DNA of 64,000 nucleotides from Coffea arabica (lineage: Eukaryota > Streptophyta > Magnoliopsida > Gentianales > Rubiaceae). The stretch spans positions 868,001-932,000 of the forward strand of contig NC_092323.1 of NCBI RefSeq assembly GCF_036785885.1, written 5' to 3'. A program made the translations under genes and the position numbers. Each line of letters starts with the position of its first letter. Position 1 is the first letter of the stretch. Shown here one piece after another: positions 24,148-35,639 of this stretch. The notes under the pieces are model-generated. The model searched no databases and was not told where the DNA came from. It was given only the letters and a program-made list of their open reading frames with translations.

Positions 24148-24795
24148 CTACCTTGGCCTCCCTGGGGCGGATGACCCGGATCCCAGGTAACCCGATCCAA
24201 CCTTTCCAGGCCCCCCACCGGGCATCTGATTGTATACCCCAGAGCCGTACACGTGCCCCTGATGATGCTGATGCTGCTGCTGCTGCTGCTGCTGATGCGC
24301 TGTCCCCATCATCAGCCCCGTTGCACCCCCATACATCCCACCGCCACCCTCCCCTACATAACCTCCCCCAGAATTCCCCATATTCACAACGCTGCCATTC
24401 CCCCCGCCGCCTTCTTTCTCCTGCCGTCCGGCCATGGCGCTCTTCTCCCCTTCCATGTCCCTGAACCTCTGCAAATAAATCTTCAAGGGCTCAACATAAT
24501 CTTCAAACCCCAGAGTGGTCATGGCCCACAACAAATCATCACCGTTGATGGTCTTCCTCTTCTCCCTTTGACACTTGTCAGAGGCTTCTCCGGTGATGAA
24601 GCTGATGAACTCAGAAACGCACTCTTGAACTGTTTCTTTAGCATCTTTTGATATCTTCGCATTTGCAGGCAAAGCTTTCTTCATGATTCTGCTGACGTTC
24701 GCTATGGGAAGAAACCTGTCTTGTTCTCTGGGAGAGCTTTCACTGAGGTTGTTGCCATCTCTGTTTCCTCCCGACTCGTTGTCAGAATCAGCCAT
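24148..24795 (-). CDS. NF-YB: NF-YB subunit of the CCAAT-binding factor, 215 aa (NF-YB3-like)
   Basis: An intronless frame with its ATG at 24793-24795. Residues 23-115 are the histone-fold core: [20 protein letters not shown], then [39 protein letters not shown], and [20 protein letters not shown]. The KKALP and TING residues match the non-LEC1 group (NF-YB2/3/8/10 type) rather than LEC1/L1L. The N-terminus is acidic and Ser-rich. The C-terminus is Gly-rich and holds a glutamine/histidine run ([15 protein letters not shown] type) encoded by an imperfect CAG repeat (about 24262-24300). NF-YB pairs with NF-YC through the histone fold, and the dimer recruits NF-YA to CCAAT boxes; some NF-YB/NF-YC pairs act with CONSTANS-type CCT proteins in flowering. 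The lack of introns fits the NF-YB2/3 subgroup. The gene appears intact. Confidence 0.95.
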   Translation of the reverse strand: MADSDNESGGNRDGNNLSESSPREQDRFLPIANVSRIMKKALPANAKISKDAKETVQECVSEFISFITGEASDKCQREKRKTINGDDLLWAMTTLGFEDYVEPLKIYLQRFRDMEGEKSAMAGRQEKEGGGGNGSVVNMGNSGGGYVGEGGGGMYGGATGLMMGTAHQQQQQQQHQHHQGHVYGSGVYNQMPGGGPGKVGSGYLGSGSSAPGRPR

Positions 24796-24890
24796 TGTTG
24801 CAAAGTGGTCAAAGATTGGATTTTTTTTTTTTTTATTAATTTTGCTCGAAGAAGAGTCCCAACCCTAAAAAAGCTACCTTTCTAATTCGC

Positions 24891-24900
24891 TAATATATAG
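24891..24900 (-). promoter_or_regulatory. Candidate TATA box of NF-YB
   Basis: On the minus strand the sequence reads CTATATATTA, about 96-105 bp upstream of the NF-YB ATG, a usual distance for a plant TATA box plus a short leader. No experimental start site is known here. Confidence 0.45.
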
Positions 24901-26629
24901 TGCAGTGAGAGTAAAGCGGAGGTCTCGGTGGATTTAAAAAGCAAAAAAAAAAAAAGGCTTCTCTTGGGAAGGCACAGCTGGGCTCTGATTACAGATAGAA
25001 ACCCGATGTTAATTATGAGTGGCGAACTATTTCAATAATTAAAGAGAGAAGAAGCTATGGGAGGAAATTAAAAAGACTGCTTAGTTTTTTATCATTCCCG
25101 AAATTCCACTGAAATGGGATTTTTCTGTGAATAAAATAAAAGGCTTTTGAAGGAACTTTGAGAGTGAAAGTTTAGAACTTGCAGATGAAGCGATCATGAA
25201 TGATTGAGAGAGTACAAGCAGCAGCAGTAGAGGAATAGCACAGCTTGAAACATACCATCAGTTTTATGGAGTTTTTCAGTAGTGTAAGATTAAAGAACTA
25301 GGGAAATCAACAATCGGATACATATCCCATCCGCGGAAACAAAAGAATTTAAGAAGAAAAAAGCCTTTGACTTCTTTTTTCTCTCTCTCTCTCCCTCTCT
25401 CTCTCTTTTTTTTCCTTTTGACTCTCAGAACCTTTGAAGTAAGACTTCTGAAATTTTTACAGAAACCAGTTGTAAACTGGGATAATCGGCGGAAAATTTT
25501 ATCCGGTGGCCGCAGGGGCGGCTCCGGGGAGGCTTTTTGGGGGGCAAAAAGAGGGAGAGATATTTCAGGAAATTTTGGACAAGGAGAGAATGTTGAGGTC
25601 CGTTGGATCAAATGCTATAATAATGCGATCAGTAGTGATACGTGGCCAAATATGGACCCTTGTTTGCCGATAACTATGTGTTCCCGGAGACGAGTTTTCA
25701 GCCATTCGATTGGCTGGAAGTGGAGAAATCTGGGCCGTTGCTGTGGCATCTGGCACGTGGTCGGCTACTGCTGGTGATCGATTTTTTTTTAATGCCCAAT
25801 GGCGATGAGGCATCATTGATGACGTGGACCACGCTCTTCTCATTTTTGATCATCTGCCCCTTTTCTTTTCAAAATTTTTTTTTAAAACTTTTCATTTTTC
25901 CATTTTAACAAAAAGGTTTGATCATCTTGTGCTAGTCCTTTCTGTAAGGTTTACTTTGTAGTATACTATTAGAAAGTTTTTTTTTTTTTTTTGTTATTTA
26001 TTTTGCAAGATCGTGACCCTTCATTTATAGAGGGGCCAGACCAAATTGGACGGCTAGACCCACTAATCCTACCCACTAAGTTAATAGCTTTGTTTGATTT
26101 GGAAATACTACTAGCAAAAGCAAGTAGCAGATAAAAAAGAGAGAGAGAGAGAGAAATAAAAGGTTGTGTAGCATTTAAAGAAAATCTTAGGTATCATAAA
26201 GTTACCCCATGGAAAACCATACCTCTCCTTGATTGTGTGTTTTATTCAATTTAGTTTAGATGCTACCTAAATATACTTCTCAGGTATTTAATACTTCTCG
26301 AAAAATATAATAATGATGCTTTGACATTTTTCCATGGTTGTTTTCAAGAATTATATTTAATACTACTTTGGTTATGGATTGGAGATCAAACAAATTATGA
26401 GGTCTAACATGAATTCGGGGTTTAAATTAAAGCAACGTAAGGCCAATGTATAAATTTGGGAACGATAAAAGGACTAACTTGCCAAATGAATAAAGGATTG
26501 TTTTTGTCCTTAGAACCAAGGCTGGTTGGTAGAGTATTATTAATCAAGTGATCATGAGGTTTTTTTTTTTTTTTTTTTTTGCCTTAAAATTCAACTGCAG
26601 TGCGAAAAGTGAAAAACAAAAAACACAAA
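24901..26629. other. NF-YB upstream region and intergenic DNA
   Basis: Contains a pyrimidine run, CTCTCTCTCTCTCCCTCTCT, at about 25379-25406 (GA-rich on the gene's strand) and T-runs at about 25977-25992 and 26560-26580. Short open frames at 25276-25908 on both strands do not agree with one another and show no family motif. No gene is assigned. Confidence 0.45.
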
Positions 26630-26785
26630 TTTTGGGATGATTCATTTGGGATGTTTACTGTAGCACTTTTTGTGATGTGATGTGATGTGTGTAAGATAAA
26701 AAAGTGATTAGGAAGGTAAAAAGGTGATTGGAATTTGTGAGGCAAAATTTTTTTTCCAAATTTTCTCTATCCAAACAAACTCATT
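26630..26785 (+). mobile_element. Copy of the recurrent short MITE family
   Basis: The copy starts near CATTTGGGATGTTTACTGTAG, has the core TTTTTGTGATGTGATGTGAT, then GTAAGATAAAAAAG and AAAAAGGTGATTGGAATTTG, and ends near TCTATCCAAACAAAC. It is about 155 bp with no coding capacity. Other copies or pieces lie near 1133, 5186, 12781, 13018, 34439, 42770 and 44137. Confidence 0.7.
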
Positions 26786-26788
26786 GAG

Positions 26789-26935
26789 TTTTAACTCAGT
26801 GATCACAAAAAGGGATTAAACCTATCTTTGTACCGTAGATAGGTCGGGGGTTCGAATATCACTTGTAGTGAAAAAAATTCAAATGAGATATCAGAGCACC
26901 ACTTTAATCTAGTCGAACGGCCAAAAAAAAAAAGA
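26789..26935 (+). mobile_element. tRNA-derived SINE-like sequence
   Basis: An A-box-like stretch (TTAACTCAGTGATCA, about 26792-26806) is followed about 45 bp later by a good B-box match (GGTTCGAATATC, 26849-26860). The sequence ends in a run of A at about 26922-26933. That order matches a Pol III SINE. No clear target duplication could be read at the ends, so the boundaries are approximate. Confidence 0.5.
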
Positions 26936-27565
26936 GTGTGTGTTCTTCGCTTGACTTGATTTGCAGTAACAACTAATTTTTCTTTCGAAACTGTAATTGA
27001 AAAAAAAAAAATTATACATTTCATATGAAGTGACATTTTCAGTCCATGCATCACTACGGAGGAGCAATCAAATTTATACGTTTCATTTTTGGTGCTAAAG
27101 TTTTGCTTTTGTTAGTGGGGGTTGGGGGAAGGGGTTGTTAACTTGATATGCTATTAGTTTTGATGTACTCGGACTCTAAGAATGAGATTGTTCTGCGGGG
27201 AAAAAAATGAGATGCTAACTCAACTTTATTTTGGTGGCCAAAAAATCATTCACACAATCAAAAAATTTGGGCCCCATGTCTTCCTCTAACACAAGAAGTC
27301 GGTCGGTCCCCGCGTTTCCGCATGGAATGAGTTAGTTTGTTGACCAACGTAGGCCGCAAAGAAGGCGAGGATTAGCTATTTCTAGGTCGCCAACAACAGT
27401 GTCGACCAATACCAGGAATTTCCTCTTCAATATTCAGAGGACTGGAGTGGGGACTGGGGAGGAGGAGACTAGATTATTCAGACAAAATGGAGGGAGACAT
27501 AATCATGGTTGCTTCCTTTGCATTCCGAAGCCACTACAAAAGTCGAAGACCACCACCACATTCAG

Positions 27566-28180
27566 ATTCAGCCCTGCAAATGCGACCCCTGCTACGTGAG
27601 TTATGAATACAGATTCTTCAAGCCCCTCCGTATCAGCCCCCAACCCCCCACGACAAAAGGAAAGGAAACCCAGAAACCAGAAATAAACACATAAAAAGTA
27701 AAGCATTAATCTGAATGGGACGGATTGGTGACAGATTATTTTCATTTTTGGCCTGGAAAGCCGTCCACTCTCTTTAGGCTTGAAGTTAGAACTTAGAAGA
27801 GAAAGTCCATGAAAGATTTTAAGTTATGGCATGCAGTGCACAGATACTGTAGCATATGTGGTTTTCCTGATGGTAGTTGCAATTTCAGCCATGCGAGTGC
27901 AAGCCTTCGATGTGAATTATGATTACAGCCATGCATCAAACCACAACCCTTAGAGCCACTGCCCAAAATACACGCACAACACACACAGAAGAAGAGAAAC
28001 AAAAAGAAAATGTAAATGAACAAGCAATCTCAGTGGGAATGGATTGGTATTACATCATTTTGATTTTTAGCCCAAAAAGCCAGCCCACGCTCATTCGCCT
28101 CGACCAAAGTAGTGCATGAAAGATTGCTATTTACTACTACAGACAGATACTGCCTGTTTTTCTGACGGTAGTAACATTTT
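27566..28180. repeat. Diverged tandem duplication, unit about 317 bp
   Basis: Matching landmarks recur about 317-325 bp apart: TTCAGCCCTGCAAATGCG / TTCAGCCATGCGAGTGCA, GTGAGTTATGAATACAG / GTGAATTATGATTACAG, GAATGGGACGGATTGGT / GGGAATGGATTGGT, CATGAAAGATT in both, and CAGATACTG followed by CTGATGGTAGT / CTGACGGTAGT. The two units run about 27566-27882 and 27883-28180. Neither has a convincing reading frame. Confidence 0.75.
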
Positions 28181-29699
28181 CCTATAGTAAGTGGTTTTTT
28201 TCAATCCTATATGATTTGTAAAACATAGGACCTTTTTATCGACATAAGCATGACTTACAATAAAAGGTGGAAAATGGAAAAACTTGAGGCTCAATCTAGT
28301 AACAAAATTCCGCTAAGAAAGTACTACTATTGCCATTCAAAGGAAGATTTAACAAAACAAGGTATACAAGCTATCAAAGACAATAACCAATTCTCCCAAA
28401 GCGAGTTAGCCACCAAGTGGAACACATAAAGTGCGGGGCTTGCTACGGATCAGGCTTCAAACCTCTGCACTTGTAATAAAATTCAAAGATCTCTTTAATA
28501 AGTAGGAGTAGGAATAGAGTTAATAAGCAGGAGTAAGAGTAGAATAGCACGATTGATCTGGAAAAAAAAAAAAAGAAGCTAGTAAAGACAGACAGAAACT
28601 GAGGAGTTGCATTCCCAGTTAGATTACCCGACCACTTTCTGCTGGTTAACGGTCCGAGTCCATATAAAACTAGGCTGGACCAACATAAACAAGGCCAGAT
28701 CCACAACCAACATTGATTCGTGTGAATTTTGGTACCAACATTCCTCACACAACATGGAAGTAAGTCGTACCCATCAATTGGACACCAAAGTAATGGACAT
28801 TAACCGGGCTCATCTCCCTATTTTTGTTCCAGGCTTCCAGCAACCAGGTAATTCACAGTTGGAACAAACTTTCTGTGGACGAGCAAAATCCCTCCTCGTC
28901 ATTAAAGTTGATCTGATGTCTAGCATTTTGCCGGTAAAAGCTTGCAAGAAATACTTGGCGCAGAGGGAGTTACCACCGCCATACAGCTCTTGCAATAGAG
29001 AGGCGGTGGCCTCATATCAAGTACTATCTTCTTCAACCCCCCGACAACAATGCGAATTTATGCACAGAACCTGCCTTTGTTTTCTAAGGCTATTAAACAA
29101 AAGATATACTCCTTGCTGCAAATTCGGCAAAAAGCTCTGGGACATTCAAACTTTTACCGCAAATTATTTGCCATCAATACAACAGAATCTGTGCAAAGAA
29201 GCCAAATAATAGCAGGTATTGCCTATTGGAGGAAATAAAAATATAGGGCTAAAAGCTAGGCGAGCTAACCGAGCACAAAGATCAAATGCCCAAGACAAGA
29301 GATTGGGCTTTGTTAAATTGCTGATTCAGGAATACAGACCAGTACATTTCTTAAACACTGGAGTAAACTGTACAATTCCTGTGCCAAACACAAATTTCAC
29401 TACTACAACAGGTCAGATTCTACAAAAAATTCTACATGGAAAAATTGTATGGTCAACACAGCATACCCAACAAAAAATAGGGGTAAGGGTGAGGATAATA
29501 CAACAAAAAGATCAATACAAAAAAGGGGCCAGATTAGTCACATCCTCAGCGTATCAATCCTAGTACATCAAATTCAAATAGTAAATTCTAATTATCCACC
29601 ACATCTCAGACTTCAGCATTCAAGCCACAATCATCATCCATAACACTGGTTTGTTCAAGTGACAATTAGCTAAACAGAAATAGAAGAAAAGTGGCTAAC
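28181..29699. other. Region without an assigned gene
   Basis: The longest frame is 200 codons on the plus strand at 28607-29209, a notable length for AT-rich DNA. It has no recognisable domain, no support from the opposite strand and no neighbouring exons. The region may instead be the far 3' end of the CPSF6-like transcript on the minus strand. Confidence 0.35.
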
Positions 29700-31478
29700 A
29701 ACTTAGTTGGAATGTTCACTAGCAACAGAATTGAGTAAACAAGTAACGCATGGAATTGGATGCTCTCTCACATCAGAAACTTCATGTCCAACCCCATCTT
29801 CAATGACTCCAGGCATCTGCTGAACAGCTTCGTTTCTGAAGTAATATCCTTCAAGCTATGACAAAAAAACTAGTAAGACCACAAAATCAAGCCCGATGTC
29901 TTAATATAACACTGTCAGTGCAAAAACTTAAATACCAAATTAACAATAACTAATCATGAACTTAAATTTTGCAAGAACACAGTTGCACAAGTTCTATTCA
30001 GACAACAACAACATGAAACACATCAATTTGTGAACTCACACAGGCCCCATGAAAAGTATTGAAAGTATCCAACAAAGAAATTGTCAGAGTTCAAATTGAG
30101 TGGAACACACTGCACACACTTTAAAGCCATCAAAACTGCCCCCAACCAATTAGTAGTATCATATACCAACACAAAACTTACACAATTTTGAACTTATGTC
30201 AATGGCTAAGTTGGACGATTAGACATTTAAAATCAAGAAGATTAGACACTAAATCCTATTTAGCTATTGCTCAGACGAACATTACAATGTACCATTTTGG
30301 ACAAGGAGTGAAACCAGATCAGATGCGGCAACAGCAAAGAAAAATTTCCATCATGCATAATATTGAAGACTACGGTATTATGCATGAATGTAGAAAATGG
30401 ACATGCCATGCCAGGAAGATGACCAAAACTAATTTCACTCTGAAGATAGACCAGCATAGTAGCAAAAGAATTACCACAGCCAACATAATGAAAAAACACT
30501 AAAGTATGGCTACTTTCTTTGAGCAAGTACAGTTGTAGGTAACCAACTTGAGTAAGATCTCGGGAAAGGCAATAAAGGGTTCAGATTTTATTGACACATA
30601 AAGCATTCCAAAATTAACTCCATTAACCGGGAAGACACCACCATAAGTGGAAAACTTTTACTTTTTCAAAGACATTTAAGATTCAGAAAGGAGAGAAAAC
30701 CATTATATACCGCTTTGCCGAGGCAAAAGTTAAAGTTAAAATACGGAATCTCAGTTGAACCATGGCAACCGAGAAAAAATGACTAGTTTATTCCTTGTTA
30801 ATAATTAAAGAATGAAATGCACTTGTATTTGGAGCTTAGTCATAATGCAGAGGACCAATGCCAACATCAAATAAACTAAATTAACCACAAGGACATGCCA
30901 ATATCCTTTTCAAACTGACCAATGCCTAAAAGAAAGGTAATAAATGCAAGAGATGCTATTTTCCTATTTTTCATTTACAGTTTATCTATCAATTGGTACG
31001 GCCACAATAAATTTTTGAAATCACTAAAGGAACCATGAAGCAATAGTAACACATTCCTACGACACAACGGAAACACAACAGAAAAGTTATGTATAAAACA
31101 ACTGCAACATGGAAAAAGCTCAAGAGGTCAAGACGCAACGACATGCAACCAATTTTAGCAGGTTCAAGTTGCAAAGTAGTGAAAAGTTAAACATTTGTTC
31201 TAAGAAAGAAAACTCAAAGAGCTGAATGAAACTAATAGAAGTGGGACAACTGACTTACTCCTTCCAATTGCTGCAGAAAACAGTGCTCCCTTGAGAAAGG
31301 AGCTATGGAAAAATCCACAGCATCTGAAAGATGACAGATAGAGAATACTACAAGTCATTTGGTGAAGCCAAAGCCAGGCAACCAAACAGGCAAGTTCGGT
31401 GAGAATCTCAATGAATGTCACAGTTCGTGTAACTTCAATCATCATCTTTGAGTAATCAAATCCGGACAGCAATACACC
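29700..31478 (-). other. Predicted 3'-UTR or alternative exons of the CPSF6-like gene
   Basis: Downstream of the TAA at 31490-31492 the minus strand shows a donor, TTGCAG|GTGTAT, at 31478/31477. It then shows an acceptor, ATCTTTCAG|ATGCTG, at 31323, and a strong donor, GGA|GTAAGT, at 31259/31258, giving a 65-bp exon. A further acceptor, TTTTTTTGTCATAG|CTTGAAGG, lies at 29855. It opens a 50-codon stretch (EGYYFRNEAVQQMPGVIED on to SVASEHSN, then stop) with coding-like composition. These would be 3'-UTR exons if transcription continues past the stop, or alternative 3' exons. This is inference from splice-site shape only. Confidence 0.35.
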
Positions 31479-31489
31479 TGCAAGCCTGG

Positions 31490-33748
31490 TTATTCAGAGG
31501 TTAATCGCCGCCTCTTCCCATATTCAGCATCCCTTGATCTTGACCTTTGCTCTTCTTCATGTGATATTCGTGACTTGCTGTGAGTCCTAGAAGACCGTCC
31601 CCTGTCCCATTCATCATCGTATTCTAGATCACGTTCCCTGTATCTATGATGATCTGCATATCTGTCCCTGTCATCCCTATGACGATCCCGGTCACGTTCT
31701 CTATCACGATCCCTATCTCGGTCACGCTCACGGTCTCGAGAACGCTCCCGATCCCTATCTCGCTCCCGATCCCTGTCCCGTCCAACATCTCTTTCATCGC
31801 GTGGCCTCCTTTCTGACCACTCATTTTCGTGTCCCGCATCTTTTTCTCTTGGTATATCTCGGTCATACCCTGGTTCTCTTTCGTCACGATATCTCCTCTC
31901 CGAAGAACCAGACCAGTCTCTTTCTGAGCCTCTATCTTTTTCTTTGATGGCATTGGGCCAAGCCCCTCTGTCATGACTTACTTCTCCGTACTGATGATCA
32001 GATACAGCATCTTCCCCATAACTAGACTCTCCTGCTCTCCCACCATGGTCTTCACCAGCCCATCCACCCATATTAGGATCAGACCACATTCCCATATTAG
32101 GTCCATCAACTCCAGCTGTGGGCATCATGCCCATAGGGTTCATAGGCATCCCTCTCCCAAAAAATGCTGGATTCACGTGAGGAGCTACACCAGGCAAACC
32201 CACACTTCCAACTGGTGGAAATGAAGACAGAATCCCTGAAAATGGAGGGGCTGGGGCACCAGGAAATCCACCATAACTACCCATTCTTCCCATAGGCCCT
32301 CCGAAGCCAGGGTCAAAGCCTTGGCCCATCATTGTTTGAGGATGCATAAGGGGAGGAGTTGCACCAATGCCCTGCCCAAATCCATTCCCACCATTCCCCA
32401 TCATACCCCGTCCACCCATTCCACCACCCCTACTTCTCATTGGATTCATAGCTCCCCTATTGCCCATCCCTTGAGCATTACCTCTACCCCAATTTCCTCT
32501 CCCATACGCTCTATTATTTTCACCACCACCCTGGTAATTACCACCTGTTGCAATGTTGCTACCACCAGGCTTACCCGGCTGATCTCCAGTCCCTCTCCTA
32601 CCTTGAGTAACAGTAGATTGAGCCATTTGCTGATTCCTGTTCACCTGAGCCTCACCCATCCTCTTGACAGTATAGGGAGAGGCAAATGCAACAACACATG
32701 GTCTGCCATTAAAGAGATGCCCATTCATTCCCTCCTTACATGCAGTGGCAGCTGCGGGATCATAAAACTCAACCTGGCAATACCCTTTTGACTTCCCACT
32801 AGCCTTCTCATCAAAAAATTTCACCTCTTTCACAGGCCCATACTTGCTCAATTCACTCTCGAGCTCAGCATCTGTCGTCCACCAGTGCAAATCACCTACA
32901 AAAAGAATAGTCCCTTGGCCACCCCCAGCACCAGCCCCACCTCCACCACCGACAGTGCCACCAACATTGCCATACCCGTTTCCACCAGCTCCATTTACAT
33001 TTGCACCTCCTGGCCTCACTGTGCCCTCAATTCCACCCATATTTCCTACACTCCCCATGTTTCCTACAGGACCAGCTAAGCTACCACCAGATGGTGCATG
33101 TTGATGTGGAGGAGGCTGCTGCTGAACCATACCCCCTTGATTCACAACACTATTGCTAACAGTTTGCTCTTCTAACTCACCTGCCCGCTTATTACTCGAA
33201 GGCTGCCCTAACTCAACCCTCAGCCCACCACCACCGCTAGATGTCCCAGTGGGACCACCTCCAGCACCAGCACCTGGTCCCCTAAACACCATATTTTGCT
33301 GCTGCTGCTGCTGCGGCTGCTGTGGCTGCTGCTGATATCCATCAACAACCCTACCAGATGGCGCCCTAACAGCAGTAGACCCTACCTCATCTCTCTCAAA
33401 GTTCCTCTCCTCCCCTCCTCCTCCTCCTCCTCCTCCAACACCACCACCATCCAGCGCCCTTTGCGGTGGAGGAGGCAACGGCAGCGCCTGCGAAGAGGGA
33501 TTCCCAGCCATCTGTACAACCCTTTTCTCAGACAGTCCCTCCTCCTTTCGAACCCCAAAATCCTCAGTCTTTCTAATTGACTGAAGAAAATTCTCCCCGA
33601 CATTAACATCGTTATAAAGATCCTCGTAGTCATCGTCCTCTTCCCCAAGAAAACCCTCGTCCGCAACGGCCGAGATCGCTTCGTTCCTGTGGAAGTGGTG
33701 GTCGTTCGGATCTCCACCGAACCCGCCTCCACCTTCGTTCTCCTCCAT
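31490..33748 (-). CDS. CPSF6/CFIm68-like RNA-binding protein, 752 aa
   Basis: A single coding exon with its ATG at 33746-33748. Near the N-terminus is an acidic motif, EEDDDYEDLYNDVNVGE (about residues 36-52), which resembles the conserved start of CFIm 68-kDa proteins. A Gly/Pro/Gln-rich stretch with a poly-Gln run follows. One RRM spans about residues 279-357, with RNP2 as ILFVGDLHWW and RNP1 as KSKGYCQVEFYD. A Gly/Met/Pro-rich middle follows. From about residue 600 on, the tail alternates Arg with Asp/Glu/Ser (RDRERDRDRDRDRERD type), and the protein ends KRRRLTSE. CFIm binds UGUA elements and guides poly(A) site choice; the RS/RD tail mediates nuclear import and protein contacts. The 5' UTR contains an intron, and probable 3'-UTR introns follow the stop. 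The family name rests on RRM and layout; another RRM plus RS-type protein is possible but less likely. Confidence 0.88.
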   Translation of the reverse strand: MEENEGGGGFGGDPNDHHFHRNEAISAVADEGFLGEEDDDYEDLYNDVNVGENFLQSIRKTEDFGVRKEEGLSEKRVVQMAGNPSSQALPLPPPPQRALDGGGVGGGGGGGGEERNFERDEVGSTAVRAPSGRVVDGYQQQPQQPQQQQQQNMVFRGPGAGAGGGPTGTSSGGGGLRVELGQPSSNKRAGELEEQTVSNSVVNQGGMVQQQPPPHQHAPSGGSLAGPVGNMGSVGNMGGIEGTVRPGGANVNGAGGNGYGNVGGTVGGGGGAGAGGGQGTILFVGDLHWWTTDAELESELSKYGPVKEVKFFDEKASGKSKGYCQVEFYDPAAATACKEGMNGHLFNGRPCVVAFASPYTVKRMGEAQVNRNQQMAQSTVTQGRRGTGDQPGKPGGSNIATGGNYQGGGENNRAYGRGNWGRGNAQGMGNRGAMNPMRSRGGGMGGRGMMGNGGNGFGQGIGATPPLMHPQTMMGQGFDPGFGGPMGRMGSYGGFPGAPAPPFSGILSSFPPVGSVGLPGVAPHVNPAFFGRGMPMNPMGMMPTAGVDGPNMGMWSDPNMGGWAGEDHGGRAGESSYGEDAVSDHQYGEVSHDRGAWPNAIKEKDRGSERDWSGSSERRYRDEREPGYDRDIPREKDAGHENEWSERRPRDERDVGRDRDRERDRDRERSRDRERDRDRDRDRERDRDRHRDDRDRYADHHRYRERDLEYDDEWDRGRSSRTHSKSRISHEEEQRSRSRDAEYGKRRRLTSE

Positions 33749-33775
33749 GTCTTCTTCCCCTCTTTCTCACAAAAC

Positions 33776-33930
33776 CTAAGGTTAGGGTTTCAATATTTTT
33801 TCCTCCAGCTACATAAGTTTCGAAGAAAGCCCAAATGAATACCCAAAATTACAAGAAACAAATGAACCAGACACTAAAAGGAAAAGGAAAAAAAAAAAGT
33901 ACAGAAGAAGGGGGGTTTTGAGGATCTTAC
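33776..33930 (-). other. 5'-UTR intron of the CPSF6-like gene
   Basis: On the minus strand a donor, TTCTG|GTAAGATC (33930), and an acceptor, CCTAACCTTAG|GTTTTG (33776), bound a 155-bp AT-rich intron. It ends 27 bp before the ATG. The leader exon lies upstream, up to about 34090. Confidence 0.65.
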
Positions 33931-34090
33931 CAGAAGAGTGAGACGGAGTTTGGGGAAGAAAGCAGAAAGAAACCCTAATCCGGAAAGTCGTGTTGTGACT
34001 CGATTTTGATTTGTACTCGTAGTACTTGTATTTGGGGAAGAAAAAAAAAAGGGCAAAAAAGTAAAGAAGAATGGAGAGAGGGAGATGCCA

Positions 34091-35639
34091 GTGCTATCTA
34101 TTGGACGTCACAGAACACTTGACTACTTGAGTGAGTATGGTTACGTTGCGAATTCTCCGGTGTGCCACGGTGCATGTGCCCCTGTAGCACAATACCACAC
34201 TACTTGCACCTCCAAAAAAAAGAAAATAAAAAAACGCAAATAACCTCGGACTAAAAATATTTTTGCTCTATTGCGATTACCAAATGGGGATATAAAGGAG
34301 TTTAATTAACCACGCTAGTTGCACTCTAATATTTAAATTTATTCGATCATTTTGATGAATTTATAATTATATTCAAATTTAGTTTATTTATTTTTATCGA
34401 GTTGAATTCAAATGAATTTTTATCAGACCGAGCTCGAGTAACTTAAGTCCTTTTTGGATTGCTACTTTTTGAAATTTTTATTAAAAAAAATGTAATACAA
34501 TGATTTGATGTATATGAGGTCACAAAGGTAATTTAAAAATGTGCTCACTGAAAACATAATAAATTTTTTTGAAAAAAAGATCATCAAAACAAGGCCTTAA
34601 ATTTTTTAAACATAAATTCTAATTTTATGATAATCGAGTCAAGTTCAAGTCAATTTTGAAAAATTTACAATACGCAAAATATTATTCGAATTTAATTTGA
34701 CTAGTTACTTGAACGAGTTGGTATTGAATCGGATGCAATTCAAATATCGAGGAGTTTAGTTGTCCTTCAACTCTATCACTAAGAACAAGTGTGGATCAAA
34801 GAATAAAAGGATATACTTAGCATGAATTAGGATTTACTCCTAGCAATCTGGTTGACCTTAGGGACCAGAGGGGTGGCCTAAGAAGTTGATATATCCATCA
34901 ATCAAGTATTACGGCTCCGTTCAGATTAACTATTTTTTGGGATATTTTTGAAAAAATTTACTTTAGCAATGTGTATGAAAATTTTTTACTATAAAATTTT
35001 TATGAAGTATTTGATATATATTATATGGATAAGATATTTTTTAAGGTCTTATGTATTACTGTAGCATTGCATTTGAAAAACTTGTTTTTGCTGCACATCT
35101 AATAAGTGCAAGTTGTGATAGAATTAGGGACAAGTATACTCGATTTTGGTCCAATCCACGCTGTCGTCACATTCCTTTTAGAATTTGGTACAAACTTATA
35201 CATACACAATTGTATCAATACTACATTATTGTATTGATAGGATGAACAAAATATCACGCGTATAATAAATTACATATGGGCGGGTGCTAAATCACGGTAA
35301 AATATAACAATTGCAAGTAAACTTTAATATAAATACAAAAAACTAAAAAAAAATATAACAATTCAGATAACCCCTTATGTTTAGTAGTCAATGCAAATGT
35401 AGTTGATAGAAAATTAGTATCATCCACAGTGAGAGTGTGGACACTAATACACAGTGGTTGCAAAATTGCAATCCAAAAAAGGCTAAATCTGTATACTATT
35501 TTACATCAAAATAGAACATTTTACCATTTCGCCTGATTGTTACTTTATCATTTGTTCATCAATCGACATTCACCCCACTTTCTCAGTATCCCCATTCCCT
35601 GACTGGACTTGATCCGTTCGTTTGTGCCAAATAAATTTA
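34091..35639. other. AT-rich intergenic region with transposon debris
   Basis: A degenerate copy of the recurrent MITE lies at about 34439-34605 (TTTTTGGATTGCTAC start, GATTTGATGTATATGAGG core, GATCATCAAAACAAGGCC end). Segments at 34320-34440 and 34610-34750 carry GAGTTGAATTCAAATGA-like motifs shared with 12234-12480. No gene is seen. Confidence 0.45.

Noticed and set aside
28607-29209. 200-codon plus-strand frame
   Set aside because: Long for this base composition, but with no recognisable motif or neighbouring exons. The region may be the 3' end of a minus-strand transcript.
31973-33580. Several plus-strand frames opposite the CPSF6-like gene
   Set aside because: They are shadows of Gly- and Arg-rich codons on the coding strand.
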